This document shows positions 1 through 10,002 of a stretch of DNA of 64,000 nucleotides, piece after piece; positions within the stretch are counted from its first letter, which is position 1, and each line of letters begins with the position of its first letter. Source of the DNA: CAMLIZ01 sp966212505 (GTDB taxonomy: Bacteria > Pseudomonadota > Gammaproteobacteria > Burkholderiales > Burkholderiaceae_C). Below the pieces are notes generated by a model. That model saw only the letters and a program-made list of their open reading frames with translations, had not been told where the DNA came from and did no database searches. The position numbers and the translations under genes are program-made. The stretch is taken from assembly GCA_966212505.1 (NCBI GenBank), contig CBIHRS010000025.1, positions 1 through 64,000 on the forward strand. Direction: 5' to 3'.

Positions 1-2138
<2,138 letters not shown>

Positions 2139-2469
2139 GGGAAAGCTCCGTGATGTGAAAAAACCGGTGCTCCCGCGTCGTCGGGCCCGAGCCTGCGCGG
2201 CGGTTCGTGCGCGCTGAGCAATGCACGGCTCGCCCACCCGTTTCTGGGTTGTTGTGGGGAGGTGGGGCGGTGCATGGGACGTGTAATCGCGAGAAATTGG
2301 CGCCATTCTAGGGGTTCGCCCGCAGCTTGGGAGCCCCGGCCTGAAGGGGCCCCAGCCCGGCACCCCGGGTCAACGAGGGAAGAAGTCACACCTTTGGACC
2401 AATGCATCGCTCAGGCGGCAGTTTTTACCGTCGAAATTGCAGAAGCCAACTGCAGCGAGGCGAACAAAG
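2139..2469. other. Divergent intergenic region, ppsA leader
   Basis: These 331 bases between ppsA and the plus-strand HD-GYP gene hold no credible gene. A minus-strand TAGAAT at 2305-2310 could be the -10 box of ppsA, but no good -35 element lies at the right distance, and it would imply a leader of about 160 bases. The stretch 2311-2380 is rich in G/C runs able to form several alternative hairpins. I recognise no riboswitch. For the plus-strand gene I see only a ribosome-binding site. Confidence 0.4.
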
Positions 2470-3759
2470 ATGAGCGGAACGGAAACCGTCAATCCGCATT
2501 ACCTGGGCCATGTCATCGACGTCGGCGATACGCACGATGTCGAGGTCAGCGAGGACATCGTCGCCGGTAACGGCGTGAAACTCCTGGCCAAGGGCGCCAA
2601 GATCGGCCGGGAGACGCGTGAGCGCCTGCTGCAGCACAAGCTGCGCAAGCCGCTCGAGGATTGCGTGCGCGTGGCAAGCGGGGTGACGCCGCAGCGGCTG
2701 GCCGAGACCGCCGAAACGCTGATCGAGCGCCACGCGTTGCTGCGCGAGCTGAACGGCAAGGACACCAAGGCGGTCAACGCCCTGCGCAAGCTGAACATGA
2801 GCCCGGCGATGCAGTCGCTGCTGACCGTGTATTGCGAGCACCGGCCCGACAAGATCTCGCATGCGGTGGGCGCAGCGCTGCTGGCGCACGCACTCGCCCA
2901 TCGGCTGGCGCCCCATGCACCCGACCAGCACGCCACGCTGCTGATGGCCGGCCTGTTCCACGATGTGGGCGAGCTCTACATCGACCCGGGCTTCTTCGAG
3001 AAAGGCAAACGCCTCAACCCCGACCAGTGGAAGCACATCGCCACCCATCCCATCGTCGCGCACCGCCTGCTGAAGGACATGGTGGGCGGTGGCATCCTGA
3101 TCGCCGACGCAGTGCTGCAGCACCACGAGCGGCTCGACGGCTTCGGCTATCCGCTGGGCTTGCGGGGCGACCGGGTCGGCACACCGGGGCAGATCCTGTC
3201 AGTGGCCGAACTGCTGCTCGGGTTGCTGGAATCCGCAGCGCATCCGCTGACCAGCGCCGCCGTGGCGATGAAGCTCATTCCCGGCGAGTTCAGCCGCGGC
3301 ACGCTCGATGCGGTGGTCACCGCCAGCCAGCTGGCGGGCCATTCCGCCGCGGAAGCCGAGGTCGCGCCGCTGGCGCAATCGCTCAGCCGGGTGCAGCGCA
3401 TCGCCGGCACCTTGCGCCGCTTCCATGACGCCGGCATGGCGCTGCAGCAGGAGATGGAGAAGGCCTCGCCCGGGCTGAAGTCGCTGATCGGCCATGGCGT
3501 GGAGCGGCTGCACCGCATCCAGCTCGCCTTCTCGAGCACCGGCCTCGACAGCGACAACCCGGAAGGCGTGATCGAGCGGCTCACGGCCCCCGGCAGCGAG
3601 ACGGTGCAGCGCGAAGCCAACATCGTGCTGCGCGAAATCGAATGGCGGCTGAAGGAGCTCGAGCGCGAATCGCTGCTGCGCGCCGAGCGGCTGCCGCCGG
3701 GCGATGCGCGCGTGGTGCAGCGGCTGGTGACGGAACTGCGGGGCAGCCCGGTCCACTAG
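2470..3759 (+). CDS. HD-GYP-like phosphohydrolase domain protein
   Basis: A 429-residue soluble protein with an HD-GYP-type domain in its middle, the fold of cyclic-di-GMP phosphodiesterases. Visible motifs are the HD pair in GLFHDVGELYIDP (H164, D165), HP at 193-194, and HHERLDGFGYP at 218-228. It departs from the canonical family in two ways: the K/R expected after HDxG is E, and the late metal-ligand Asp in VAD is Glu (E247, in SVAELLLGLL). The usual ALT-RPY motif is also missing. Residues 1-110 resemble an N-terminal accessory region and the tail from about 290 is helical. The ATG at 2470 was chosen over an upstream TTG because GAGG lies nine bases before it. It stands 45 bases before ppsR. 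Function is uncertain, and it may bind rather than cleave its ligand. Confidence 0.75.
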   Translation: MSGTETVNPHYLGHVIDVGDTHDVEVSEDIVAGNGVKLLAKGAKIGRETRERLLQHKLRKPLEDCVRVASGVTPQRLAETAETLIERHALLRELNGKDTKAVNALRKLNMSPAMQSLLTVYCEHRPDKISHAVGAALLAHALAHRLAPHAPDQHATLLMAGLFHDVGELYIDPGFFEKGKRLNPDQWKHIATHPIVAHRLLKDMVGGGILIADAVLQHHERLDGFGYPLGLRGDRVGTPGQILSVAELLLGLLESAAHPLTSAAVAMKLIPGEFSRGTLDAVVTASQLAGHSAAEAEVAPLAQSLSRVQRIAGTLRRFHDAGMALQQEMEKASPGLKSLIGHGVERLHRIQLAFSSTGLDSDNPEGVIERLTAPGSETVQREANIVLREIEWRLKELERESLLRAERLPPGDARVVQRLVTELRGSPVH

Positions 3760-3804
3760 GCCTCGGGGCCGTGGCCTATCATCGCCGCGCAGGAGCCCCC
3801 GACC

Positions 3805-4629
3805 ATGCCCAACCGCACCGTGTTCTTCGTTTCCGATGGCACCGGCATCACCGCCGAGACCTTCGGGAACTCCATCCTCGCCCAGTTCGCCGCCAAGCCC
3901 CGGCATGTGCGCCGACCCTTCATCGACACGCCCGAGAAGGCTTGGGCCGTGGTGCACGAGATCAACGAGACCGCAGAGCGCGAAGGCAAGCGGCCGATCG
4001 TGTTCATCACGCTCGTGAACGACGACGTGCGCCGCATCGTCACCGACGACGGCTGCAAGGGCATGGTGCTCGACATGTTCCGCACCTTCGTCGAGCCACT
4101 GGAGCAGGAGTTCGGCATGAAGTCGAACCACCGCGTCGGCCGCTTCTCCGATGCGGCCAAGAGCCAGGAATACAACGACCGCATCGAAGCGATCAACTTC
4201 TCGCTGGCGCACGACGACGGCCAGTCGGCCCGCAACCTCGAGAGCGCCGATGTCATCCTGGTCGGCGTGAGCCGCAGCGGCAAGACGCCGACCTCGCTGT
4301 ACCTCGCGATGCAGCACGGCATCAAGGCCGCCAACTACCCGCTGATCCCCGAAGACTTCGAGCGCGGCAAGCTGCCTTCGATGCTCGCGGTGCACAAGCG
4401 CAAGTGCTTCGGCTTGACCATCGACCCTGAGCGGCTCTCGCAGATCCGCAACGAGCGCCGGCCCGGCAGCAAGTACGCCGCGATCGAGAACTGCCGCTAC
4501 GAGGTCAACGAGGCCGAGGCGATGATGCGGCGAGAAGGCATCTCGTGGCTGAGCTCGACGCACAAGTCGATCGAGGAGATCGCCACCACGATCCTGCGCG
4601 ACATCCGACCCGACCGGCTGATCTACTGA
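3805..4629 (+). CDS. ppsR: PEP synthase regulatory protein (kinase/pyrophosphorylase)
   Basis: A bifunctional enzyme of the PSRP (DUF299) family. It inactivates PEP synthase by ADP-dependent threonine phosphorylation and reactivates it by phosphate-dependent removal. It has the typical length of 274 residues. The start MPNRTVFFVSDGTGITAET is the family N-terminus, and the P-loop GVSRSGKTP spans residues 154-162. AGGAG precedes the ATG by nine bases. Its target ppsA lies just upstream on the other strand, which supports the assignment. The 3' end overlaps the convergent methyltransferase gene by seven bases, leaving no room for a separate terminator. Confidence 0.97.
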   Translation: MPNRTVFFVSDGTGITAETFGNSILAQFAAKPRHVRRPFIDTPEKAWAVVHEINETAEREGKRPIVFITLVNDDVRRIVTDDGCKGMVLDMFRTFVEPLEQEFGMKSNHRVGRFSDAAKSQEYNDRIEAINFSLAHDDGQSARNLESADVILVGVSRSGKTPTSLYLAMQHGIKAANYPLIPEDFERGKLPSMLAVHKRKCFGLTIDPERLSQIRNERRPGSKYAAIENCRYEVNEAEAMMRREGISWLSSTHKSIEEIATTILRDIRPDRLIY

Positions 4630-5399
4630 GCGCGCTGGCGCGCCGATTCGTACAGGCAGACTGCGGCCGCGGCCGCGACGTTGAGCGACTCCTCGCCGCC
4701 GGGCTGCGGGATGCGCAGCGTGAGGCTGCAGCGCTGCATCAGCGCTGGTTGAACGCCCTGCCCTTCGTGCCCCATCACCCAGGCCGCTGGCTGCGGCAGG
4801 TGCACCTGCTCGATGCTCTGCTCAGCATGCGAACTGGTGGCCAGCAACGGCACGCCCAAGACCGCGAGGTCGTCGGGCTGCAGGCCCTCGATCAGCCGCA
4901 ACCCGAAATGCGCCCCCATGCCGGCGCGCAGCACCTTGGGCGACCACAGTGCGGCGGTGCCCTTGAGGGCCAGCACTTGGCGCACGCCGAAGGCTGCGGC
5001 GCTGCGCAGGATGCTGCCGACGTTGCCGGCATCCTGCAGGCGATCGAGCACGAGGCTCGCCGCCTGCGGATCGATGGCCGGCGCCTGCGGCAGCGCCACC
5101 ACCGCGCCGATCATCGCTGGCGATTCGAGCGCACTGATGCCGCGGAACAAGGCATCGGGCACGCGCACCTGCCGCGCCCCCTGCCCGGCCAGCGCGCGCA
5201 GGGCGGGCTGCTGCCAGCCTGACTCGCTGAGCACCACCTCGTGCAGCGCATGGCCTCGCTCGAGACAGGCACGCAGCAGGTGATCGCCCTCCAGCCACAC
5301 GGCCCCCTGCTGCCGGTAGGCGGTGCTGTCCTGCGCCAGCTTGCGCAGGCGCACCAGCAGCGGGTTGTCGCGCGAGCGGATCTCGGCCGGCTGCTGCAT
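4623..5399 (-). CDS. TrmH/SpoU-family RNA methyltransferase
   Basis: An S-adenosylmethionine-dependent 2'-O-ribose RNA methyltransferase of the SPOUT class, 258 residues. Its N-terminal substrate-binding domain begins MQQPAEIRSRDNPLLVRLRK. The three SpoU motifs are present: DRLQDAGNVGSILRSAAAFG, then WVMGHEGQGV, and the knot motif RIPQPGGEESLNVAAAAAV. The start codon shares one base with the rnhB stop (TGATG), so translation is probably coupled. It is the last gene of the long rpsB-to-lpxB run. The exact target nucleotide, in rRNA or tRNA, cannot be told from the sequence. RlmB-like or TrmH-like members are alternatives. Confidence 0.88.
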   Translation of the reverse strand: MQQPAEIRSRDNPLLVRLRKLAQDSTAYRQQGAVWLEGDHLLRACLERGHALHEVVLSESGWQQPALRALAGQGARQVRVPDALFRGISALESPAMIGAVVALPQAPAIDPQAASLVLDRLQDAGNVGSILRSAAAFGVRQVLALKGTAALWSPKVLRAGMGAHFGLRLIEGLQPDDLAVLGVPLLATSSHAEQSIEQVHLPQPAAWVMGHEGQGVQPALMQRCSLTLRIPQPGGEESLNVAAAAAVCLYESARQRAQ

Positions 5400-6061
5400 C
5401 AGTCTTCGAACGCGTCGTCTGCGACCATGCCGGAGGTCGAGATGCCGAGCGCCTCGCGCACCGGCGCGAAGCTGCGGCGATGGGCCGCGCAGGCGCCATG
5501 CACCTTCAGGGCCGCGAGATGTTCGGCCGTGCCATAGCCCTTGTGGCCGGCAAAGCCATAGCCGGGATGCAGCGCATCCAGCTGCAGGCACAGGCGGTCG
5601 CGGTGGACCTTGGCGAGGATCGATGCGGCCGAGATGCATTGCACCAACGCATCGCCCTTGACGATGGCTTCGGCCGGGATGCGCAGCACCGGCAGCCGGT
5701 TACCGTCGACCAGCACCTTGGCCGGCTTCAGCCGCAGGCCCTCGACCGCGCGGCGCATCGCCAGCATCGTCGCCTGCAGGATGTTGATCGAGTCGATCTC
5801 CTCGACGCTCGCCTCGCCGACCGCGCAGCACAGCGCCTTGGCGCGGATCTCGTCGTACAGGCGCTCGCGCTTGGCTTCGCTGAGCACCTTGGAATCGGCC
5901 AGGCCCTCGATCGGCTGCAGCTCGTCGAGGATCACCGCGGCCGCCACCACCGGGCCGGCCAGTGGCCCACGACCGGCCTCATCCACGCCCGCGATCAGGC
6001 CGGGCGCATCCCAGCAGAGCGCAATCTGCTCAGGCTTTTTCGAGGACTTGCGCGATGGCAT
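5399..6061 (-). CDS. rnhB: Ribonuclease HII
   Basis: Cleaves RNA in RNA-DNA hybrids and removes misincorporated ribonucleotides from DNA. The protein has 220 residues. The catalytic start of the fold, LIAGVDEAGRGPLAGPVVAA, carries the DE pair of the active site, and further acidic residues follow in LADSKVLS and in the GDALVQCISAASILAKVHRD region. I chose ATG 6061 (MPSRKSSKKPEQ), which overlaps the end of lpxB by 32 bases. A longer frame to 6148 exists but only adds residues over lpxB coding sequence. RNase HII beside lpxB is the usual proteobacterial arrangement. Confidence 0.95.
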   Translation of the reverse strand: MPSRKSSKKPEQIALCWDAPGLIAGVDEAGRGPLAGPVVAAAVILDELQPIEGLADSKVLSEAKRERLYDEIRAKALCCAVGEASVEEIDSINILQATMLAMRRAVEGLRLKPAKVLVDGNRLPVLRIPAEAIVKGDALVQCISAASILAKVHRDRLCLQLDALHPGYGFAGHKGYGTAEHLAALKVHGACAAHRRSFAPVREALGISTSGMVADDAFED

Positions 6062-7163
6062 CGGTGGCGCGGCTGGCGGTATCGCACCGCAGCTGTTCAT
6101 GGAGTTCGACAAAACGCTGCTGCACGGCCTGCATGCGCGACGGCGCATCGAGCCAGGACAAGACGGCCTGCGACAGCGCCTGCGGCGTGGCGTCGCCCTG
6201 CAGCAGCTCGGGCACGACGAAATCCTGGCACAGGATGTTGGGCAGCCCGACCCAGGGCTGATAGCGCATGCGCTTCATGATCTGCCAGCTGATCGGATGC
6301 AGCCGATAGGCGATCACCATCGGCCGCTTGAACAGCGCCGCCTCCAGCGTGGCGGTGCCGCTGGCGATCAGCGTCACGTCGCAGGCGGCCAGCGCCTCGT
6401 GCGATCGGCCGTCGAGCAATTGCACCGGCAGGCCCGGCGCATGAAGCTGCAGCAGCGGTTCCAACAACGGGCGCAGGCCCGGCACCACTGGCAGCACGAA
6501 GCGCAGTTCGGGCCGTTGCCTGTGCAGCAGCATCGCGGACTGCAGGAACAGCGGCGCGATCAGCTCGATCTCGGCGCGGCGACTGCCTGGCAGCAGCGCA
6601 ACCACCTGCGCCTGCTCGGGCAACTGCAGCAGCTGGCGGCTGGCCGCGCGCGGCGGCTCCATCGGGATCGCATCGGCCAGCGGGTGGCCGACGTAGCTTG
6701 CGGACACGCCATGCTGCTTCAGCAGCGCCGGCTCGAACGGGAACAGACACAGCAGATGATCGACCGAGCGCGCGATCTTCTTCGCGCGGCCGCCGCGCCA
6801 GGCCCAGATCGACGGGCAGACGAAGTGGATGCTCTTGATGCCCGCGGCCTTGAGCCTCGCCTCGAGCCCGAGATTGAAGTCAGGGGCATCGATGCCGATG
6901 AACGCGGTGGGCCGTTCCTTCAGCAGCCGCTCGGCCAGTTGCTCGCGGATGCCCGAGATCTCGCGGTAGTGGCGCAACGCTTCCACGTAGCCATGCACCG
7001 CGAGCTTGTGATGCGGCCACCAGGCCTCGAAGCCTTGCTCGGCCATCCTGGGACCGCCGATGCCGGCGGTCTTCAGCGCGGGCCAGCGAGCATGCAGCCC
7101 GCGCAGCAGCAAACCGGCGAGCAGGTCGCCGGACGCTTCCCCTGCGACCATGCCGAACTGCAC
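6030..7163 (-). CDS. lpxB: Lipid-A-disaccharide synthase
   Basis: Condenses UDP-2,3-diacylglucosamine with lipid X to form the tetra-acyl disaccharide of lipid A at the inner face of the inner membrane. It is a GT19-family glycosyltransferase. The hallmark N-terminus FGMVAGEASGDLLAG is present, with CPSIWAWRGGRAKKI near residue 130 and VALLPGSRRAEI in the nucleotide-binding half. The start is uncertain. GTG at 7163 gives 377 residues, close to the family length. ATG at 7151 would cut into the first beta strand, and a frame to 7232 overlaps lpxA. It follows lpxA with a seven-base gap. Confidence 0.95.
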   Translation of the reverse strand: MQFGMVAGEASGDLLAGLLLRGLHARWPALKTAGIGGPRMAEQGFEAWWPHHKLAVHGYVEALRHYREISGIREQLAERLLKERPTAFIGIDAPDFNLGLEARLKAAGIKSIHFVCPSIWAWRGGRAKKIARSVDHLLCLFPFEPALLKQHGVSASYVGHPLADAIPMEPPRAASRQLLQLPEQAQVVALLPGSRRAEIELIAPLFLQSAMLLHRQRPELRFVLPVVPGLRPLLEPLLQLHAPGLPVQLLDGRSHEALAACDVTLIASGTATLEAALFKRPMVIAYRLHPISWQIMKRMRYQPWVGLPNILCQDFVVPELLQGDATPQALSQAVLSWLDAPSRMQAVQQRFVELHEQLRCDTASRATDAIAQVLEKA

Positions 7164-7170
7164 GGTCGCC

Positions 7171-7959
7171 TCAGCGGACGATGCCGCGCGTGGACGCGGC
7201 AAGGAAATCGAGCAGCAGCGCGATGTCGGCATCGCCCTCGGCCACCTGCCCTTTCAGCGCCTCGATCTCGGCCTTGGCCTGGTCGAGCGTGAGGCCCTTG
7301 CGATACAGCAAGCGGTGCATCTGCTTGACCTGCGCGATGCGCTCGGCCGAGAAGCTGCGCCGGCGCAGGCCCTCGGCGTTGAAACCGTGCACCGCCAGCG
7401 GATTGCCGGAGACGGTCATGTAGGGCGGCACATCCTGCGACACATGGCTCTGGAAGCCGATCATCGCGTGCGCACCGACCTTGCAGAACTGGTGCACGCC
7501 CGACAGCCCGCCGACGATGGCCCAGTCGCCCACGTGCACATGACCGGCCAGCGTCGCGTTGTTGGCGAGCACCGTGCGGCTACCCAGCTGCACGTCGTGC
7601 GCGATGTGCACGTAGGCCATGACCCAGTTGTCGTCGCCGACTCGCGTGACGCCGGCATCCTGCGCCGTGCCGCGGTTGAAGGTGCAGAACTCGCGGATCG
7701 TGTTGCGGTCGCCGATCACCAGCTCGGTGGGCTCGCCGCGGTACTTCATGTCCTGCGGCGCAGCGCCCAGCGATGCGAACTGGAAGATGCGGTTGTCTCG
7801 CCCGATCGTGGTGGGGCCCTCGATCGTGCAGTGCGCGCCGACGGTGGTGCCCTCGCCGATGCGCACCTGCGCACCGATCACGGCATACGGCCCGATGCTG
7901 ACCGAGTCGGCCAGCTCGGCGCTGGGGTCGACGATGGCGGTGGGATGGATCTGGGCCAT
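7171..7959 (-). CDS. lpxA: UDP-N-acetylglucosamine O-acyltransferase
   Basis: The first enzyme of lipid A synthesis, moving a hydroxyacyl chain from acyl carrier protein to the 3-OH of UDP-GlcNAc. Its 262 residues match the family. The hexapeptide repeats of the left-handed beta helix run from residue 1 to about 190 (for example VSIGPYAVIGAQVRIGEGTT). The catalytic-histidine region is MAYVHIAHDVQLG, and the family's FCKVGAHAMIG segment is present. The C-terminal helical domain carries EGLRRRSFS. It lies seven bases after fabZ and seven before lpxB. Confidence 0.98.
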   Translation of the reverse strand: MAQIHPTAIVDPSAELADSVSIGPYAVIGAQVRIGEGTTVGAHCTIEGPTTIGRDNRIFQFASLGAAPQDMKYRGEPTELVIGDRNTIREFCTFNRGTAQDAGVTRVGDDNWVMAYVHIAHDVQLGSRTVLANNATLAGHVHVGDWAIVGGLSGVHQFCKVGAHAMIGFQSHVSQDVPPYMTVSGNPLAVHGFNAEGLRRRSFSAERIAQVKQMHRLLYRKGLTLDQAKAEIEALKGQVAEGDADIALLLDFLAASTRGIVR

Positions 7960-7966
7960 CGCGTGT

Positions 7967-8413
7967 TCAGCTCACCTTGCGCATCGTGCACATCAGCTCG
8001 GCCTCGCAGGCGGTTTCCTCGCCCACCAGCGCACGGCCGCTGAACTTGAAGATGCCTGCTTTCATGCGGTCGAGCTGCATGTCGAGGATCAACTGGTCGC
8101 CCGGCTCCACCGGGCGCTTGAAGCGCGCGCCGTCGATGCCGGCGAAGTAGTAGACCGAGTTGTCGTCCAGCTCCATGTCGAGCGAGGCGAACGACAGCAG
8201 CGCAGACGCCTGGGCCATGGCCTCGAGCATCAGCACGCCCGGCATCACCGGACGCTTGGGAAAGTGGCCCACGAAGAAGGGCTCGTTGATCGTCACGTTC
8301 TTCAGCGCGCGGATGCGCTTGCCCTTCTCGACCTCGAGCACGCGGTCCACCAGCAGGAACGGGTAACGGTGAGGCAGCTTCTTGAGGATCTGGTGGATGT
8401 CCATCGGGTTCAT
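7967..8413 (-). CDS. fabZ: 3-hydroxyacyl-ACP dehydratase FabZ
   Basis: Dehydrates 3-hydroxyacyl-ACP in fatty acid elongation and competes with LpxA for the hydroxyacyl-ACP substrate, which explains why the two genes sit together. The protein has 148 residues and the hot-dog fold motif LPHRYPFLLVDRVLE. The active-site histidine is in FVGHFPKRPVMPG, with the catalytic glutamate in MLEAMAQASA. The ATG overlaps the lpxD stop as ATGA, so coupled translation is likely. Confidence 0.98.
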   Translation of the reverse strand: MNPMDIHQILKKLPHRYPFLLVDRVLEVEKGKRIRALKNVTINEPFFVGHFPKRPVMPGVLMLEAMAQASALLSFASLDMELDDNSVYYFAGIDGARFKRPVEPGDQLILDMQLDRMKAGIFKFSGRALVGEETACEAELMCTMRKVS

Positions 8414-9441
8414 GGTTTGAGTTGCTTCTCGAGCGCACGCAGGCGCTCGCGCAGGGCATGCAGCTGGCGCAGCGTGGCCGCGTTCTTTTCCCAGCTGGCA
8501 TTGTCGTCGAAGGGGAAGGAGCCGCTGTAGTGCCCGGGCTGCCTGATCGAGCGGCTGATCAGCGTGCAGGCCGACACATGCACACGATCGGCGACCTCGA
8601 TGTGGCCGACGATGCTGGAGGCACCGGCAATCGTGCAATGCCGGCCGATGCGCGTGCTGCCGGCAATGGCCACGCAACCGGCGATCGCCGTATGGGCCCC
8701 AATGTGCACGTTGTGGGCGATCTGGATCAGGTTGTCGAGCTTGACGCCCTCTTCGATCACGGTGTCGTCGAGCGCTCCACGGTCGATGCAGGTGTTGGCA
8801 CCGATCTCGACGTCGTCCGCGATGCGCACCGCGCCCAGCTGCTCGATCTTCTCCCAGCGGCCCTGGTGGGGCGCGAAGCCGAAGCCATCGGCACCGATCA
8901 CCGCGCCGCTGTGGACGATGCCGCGGGCGCCGATGCTGCAGCCGTCGCTCAGCGTGACGCGCGGCGCCAGTCGCGTGCCCTCGCCCACCGAAGCACCGCG
9001 GCCTACATGGGTGTGCTCGCCGATGACCGCGCCCGCACCGATGCGCGCGCCTTCGCCGATGAAGGCAAAGGCACCGACCGATGCCTGCTCGTCGATCAGC
9101 GCGCCCGCCTCGACCACTGCGCTCGGATGCACGCCCAATGCTGGCAGCCGGCGCACCTGCTTCGCCCACCACTGGGTCAGGCGCGCAAAGTAGAGATAGG
9201 GATCGGGCGTGACGATGGCCGCACCGCGCGCCAGCGCCGCGTCGCGCATCGCGGGCGCGACGATCACGCAGGCCGCACCGGACTCGGCGAGCTGCGGCTG
9301 GTAGCGGGGGTTGGAAAGAAAGCTGATCGTGGCGGCGTCGGCGCCCTGCAAGGGGCCGATGCGCTCGATCGTCAGCGTGGGGTCACCGCACAACTCGCCT
9401 CCCAGCTGGGCGACGATGTCGGACAGCTGGACAGTGGGCAT
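8410..9441 (-). CDS. lpxD: UDP-3-O-acylglucosamine N-acyltransferase
   Basis: The third step of lipid A synthesis, N-acylating UDP-3-O-acyl-glucosamine. The protein has 343 residues. The N-terminal uridine-binding domain covers about residues 1-100 (MPTVQLSDIVAQLGGEL, with ISFLSNPRY). A long hexapeptide-repeat beta helix follows, containing GADGFGFAPHQGRWEKIEQ and the catalytic-histidine region QIAHNVHIG. The tail ends in a helix (LRERLRALEKQL). Its ATG is well separated from the ompH stop by about 50 bases. Confidence 0.97.
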   Translation of the reverse strand: MPTVQLSDIVAQLGGELCGDPTLTIERIGPLQGADAATISFLSNPRYQPQLAESGAACVIVAPAMRDAALARGAAIVTPDPYLYFARLTQWWAKQVRRLPALGVHPSAVVEAGALIDEQASVGAFAFIGEGARIGAGAVIGEHTHVGRGASVGEGTRLAPRVTLSDGCSIGARGIVHSGAVIGADGFGFAPHQGRWEKIEQLGAVRIADDVEIGANTCIDRGALDDTVIEEGVKLDNLIQIAHNVHIGAHTAIAGCVAIAGSTRIGRHCTIAGASSIVGHIEVADRVHVSACTLISRSIRQPGHYSGSFPFDDNASWEKNAATLRQLHALRERLRALEKQLKP

Positions 9442-9489
9442 GGAAGTATCGGTCGTCCAGTCAACGGGCCGGCGGCGGCCCGAGGCGTA

Positions 9490-10002
9490 TCACTTGCCGG
9501 CGTTCAGCGCGTCGATGACCTTCTTGGTGATGTCGACGCGGGGGCTGAAGAACACGGCATCCTGGATGATCAGGTCGTACTTCTCGTTGTCGAAGATCTG
9601 CTTGATCGCCTTGTTGGCGCGCTCGATCACGACCTGCATCTCTTCGTTGCGGCGCTGGTTCACGTCTTCCTGGTACTCGCGGCGCTTGCGCTGGAAGTCG
9701 CGGTCCTGCTCGACGAGATCGCGCTGGCGACGGTTGCGCTCGGCTTCCGACAGCGTGGGCGCATCCTTCTCGAGCTTGTCGGAAGCGGTCTTGAGCTTGG
9801 CGGCGAGGTCGTTCAGCTCCTTCTCGCGCTTGCCGAATTCGGCTTCGAGCTTCTGCTGAGCCGCCTTGGCCGGCTGCGCCTCGCGCATCACGCGGTCGCT
9901 GTTCACATAACCGATCTTCAGTTCCTGGGCCTGCACCATCGAGCCGGCCACGAGCAGCGCGGCTGCGAGGCCCCAAGTTTTTAGGGTCGACAGAGTGTTC
10001 AT
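9490..10002 (-). CDS. skp: Periplasmic OmpH/Skp-family chaperone
   Basis: A periplasmic chaperone that holds unfolded outer-membrane proteins after Sec export and delivers them to BamA. The 170 residues begin with a clear signal peptide (MNTLSTLKTWGLAAALLVAG, cleavage probably after AQA near residue 26). The mature start LKIGYVNSDRVM is typical. A long charged helix between about residues 45 and 130 (EFGKREKELNDLAAKLK) forms the tentacle. The ATG shares one base with the bamA stop (TAATG). Confidence 0.94.
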   Translation of the reverse strand: MNTLSTLKTWGLAAALLVAGSMVQAQELKIGYVNSDRVMREAQPAKAAQQKLEAEFGKREKELNDLAAKLKTASDKLEKDAPTLSEAERNRRQRDLVEQDRDFQRKRREYQEDVNQRRNEEMQVVIERANKAIKQIFDNEKYDLIIQDAVFFSPRVDITKKVIDALNAGK

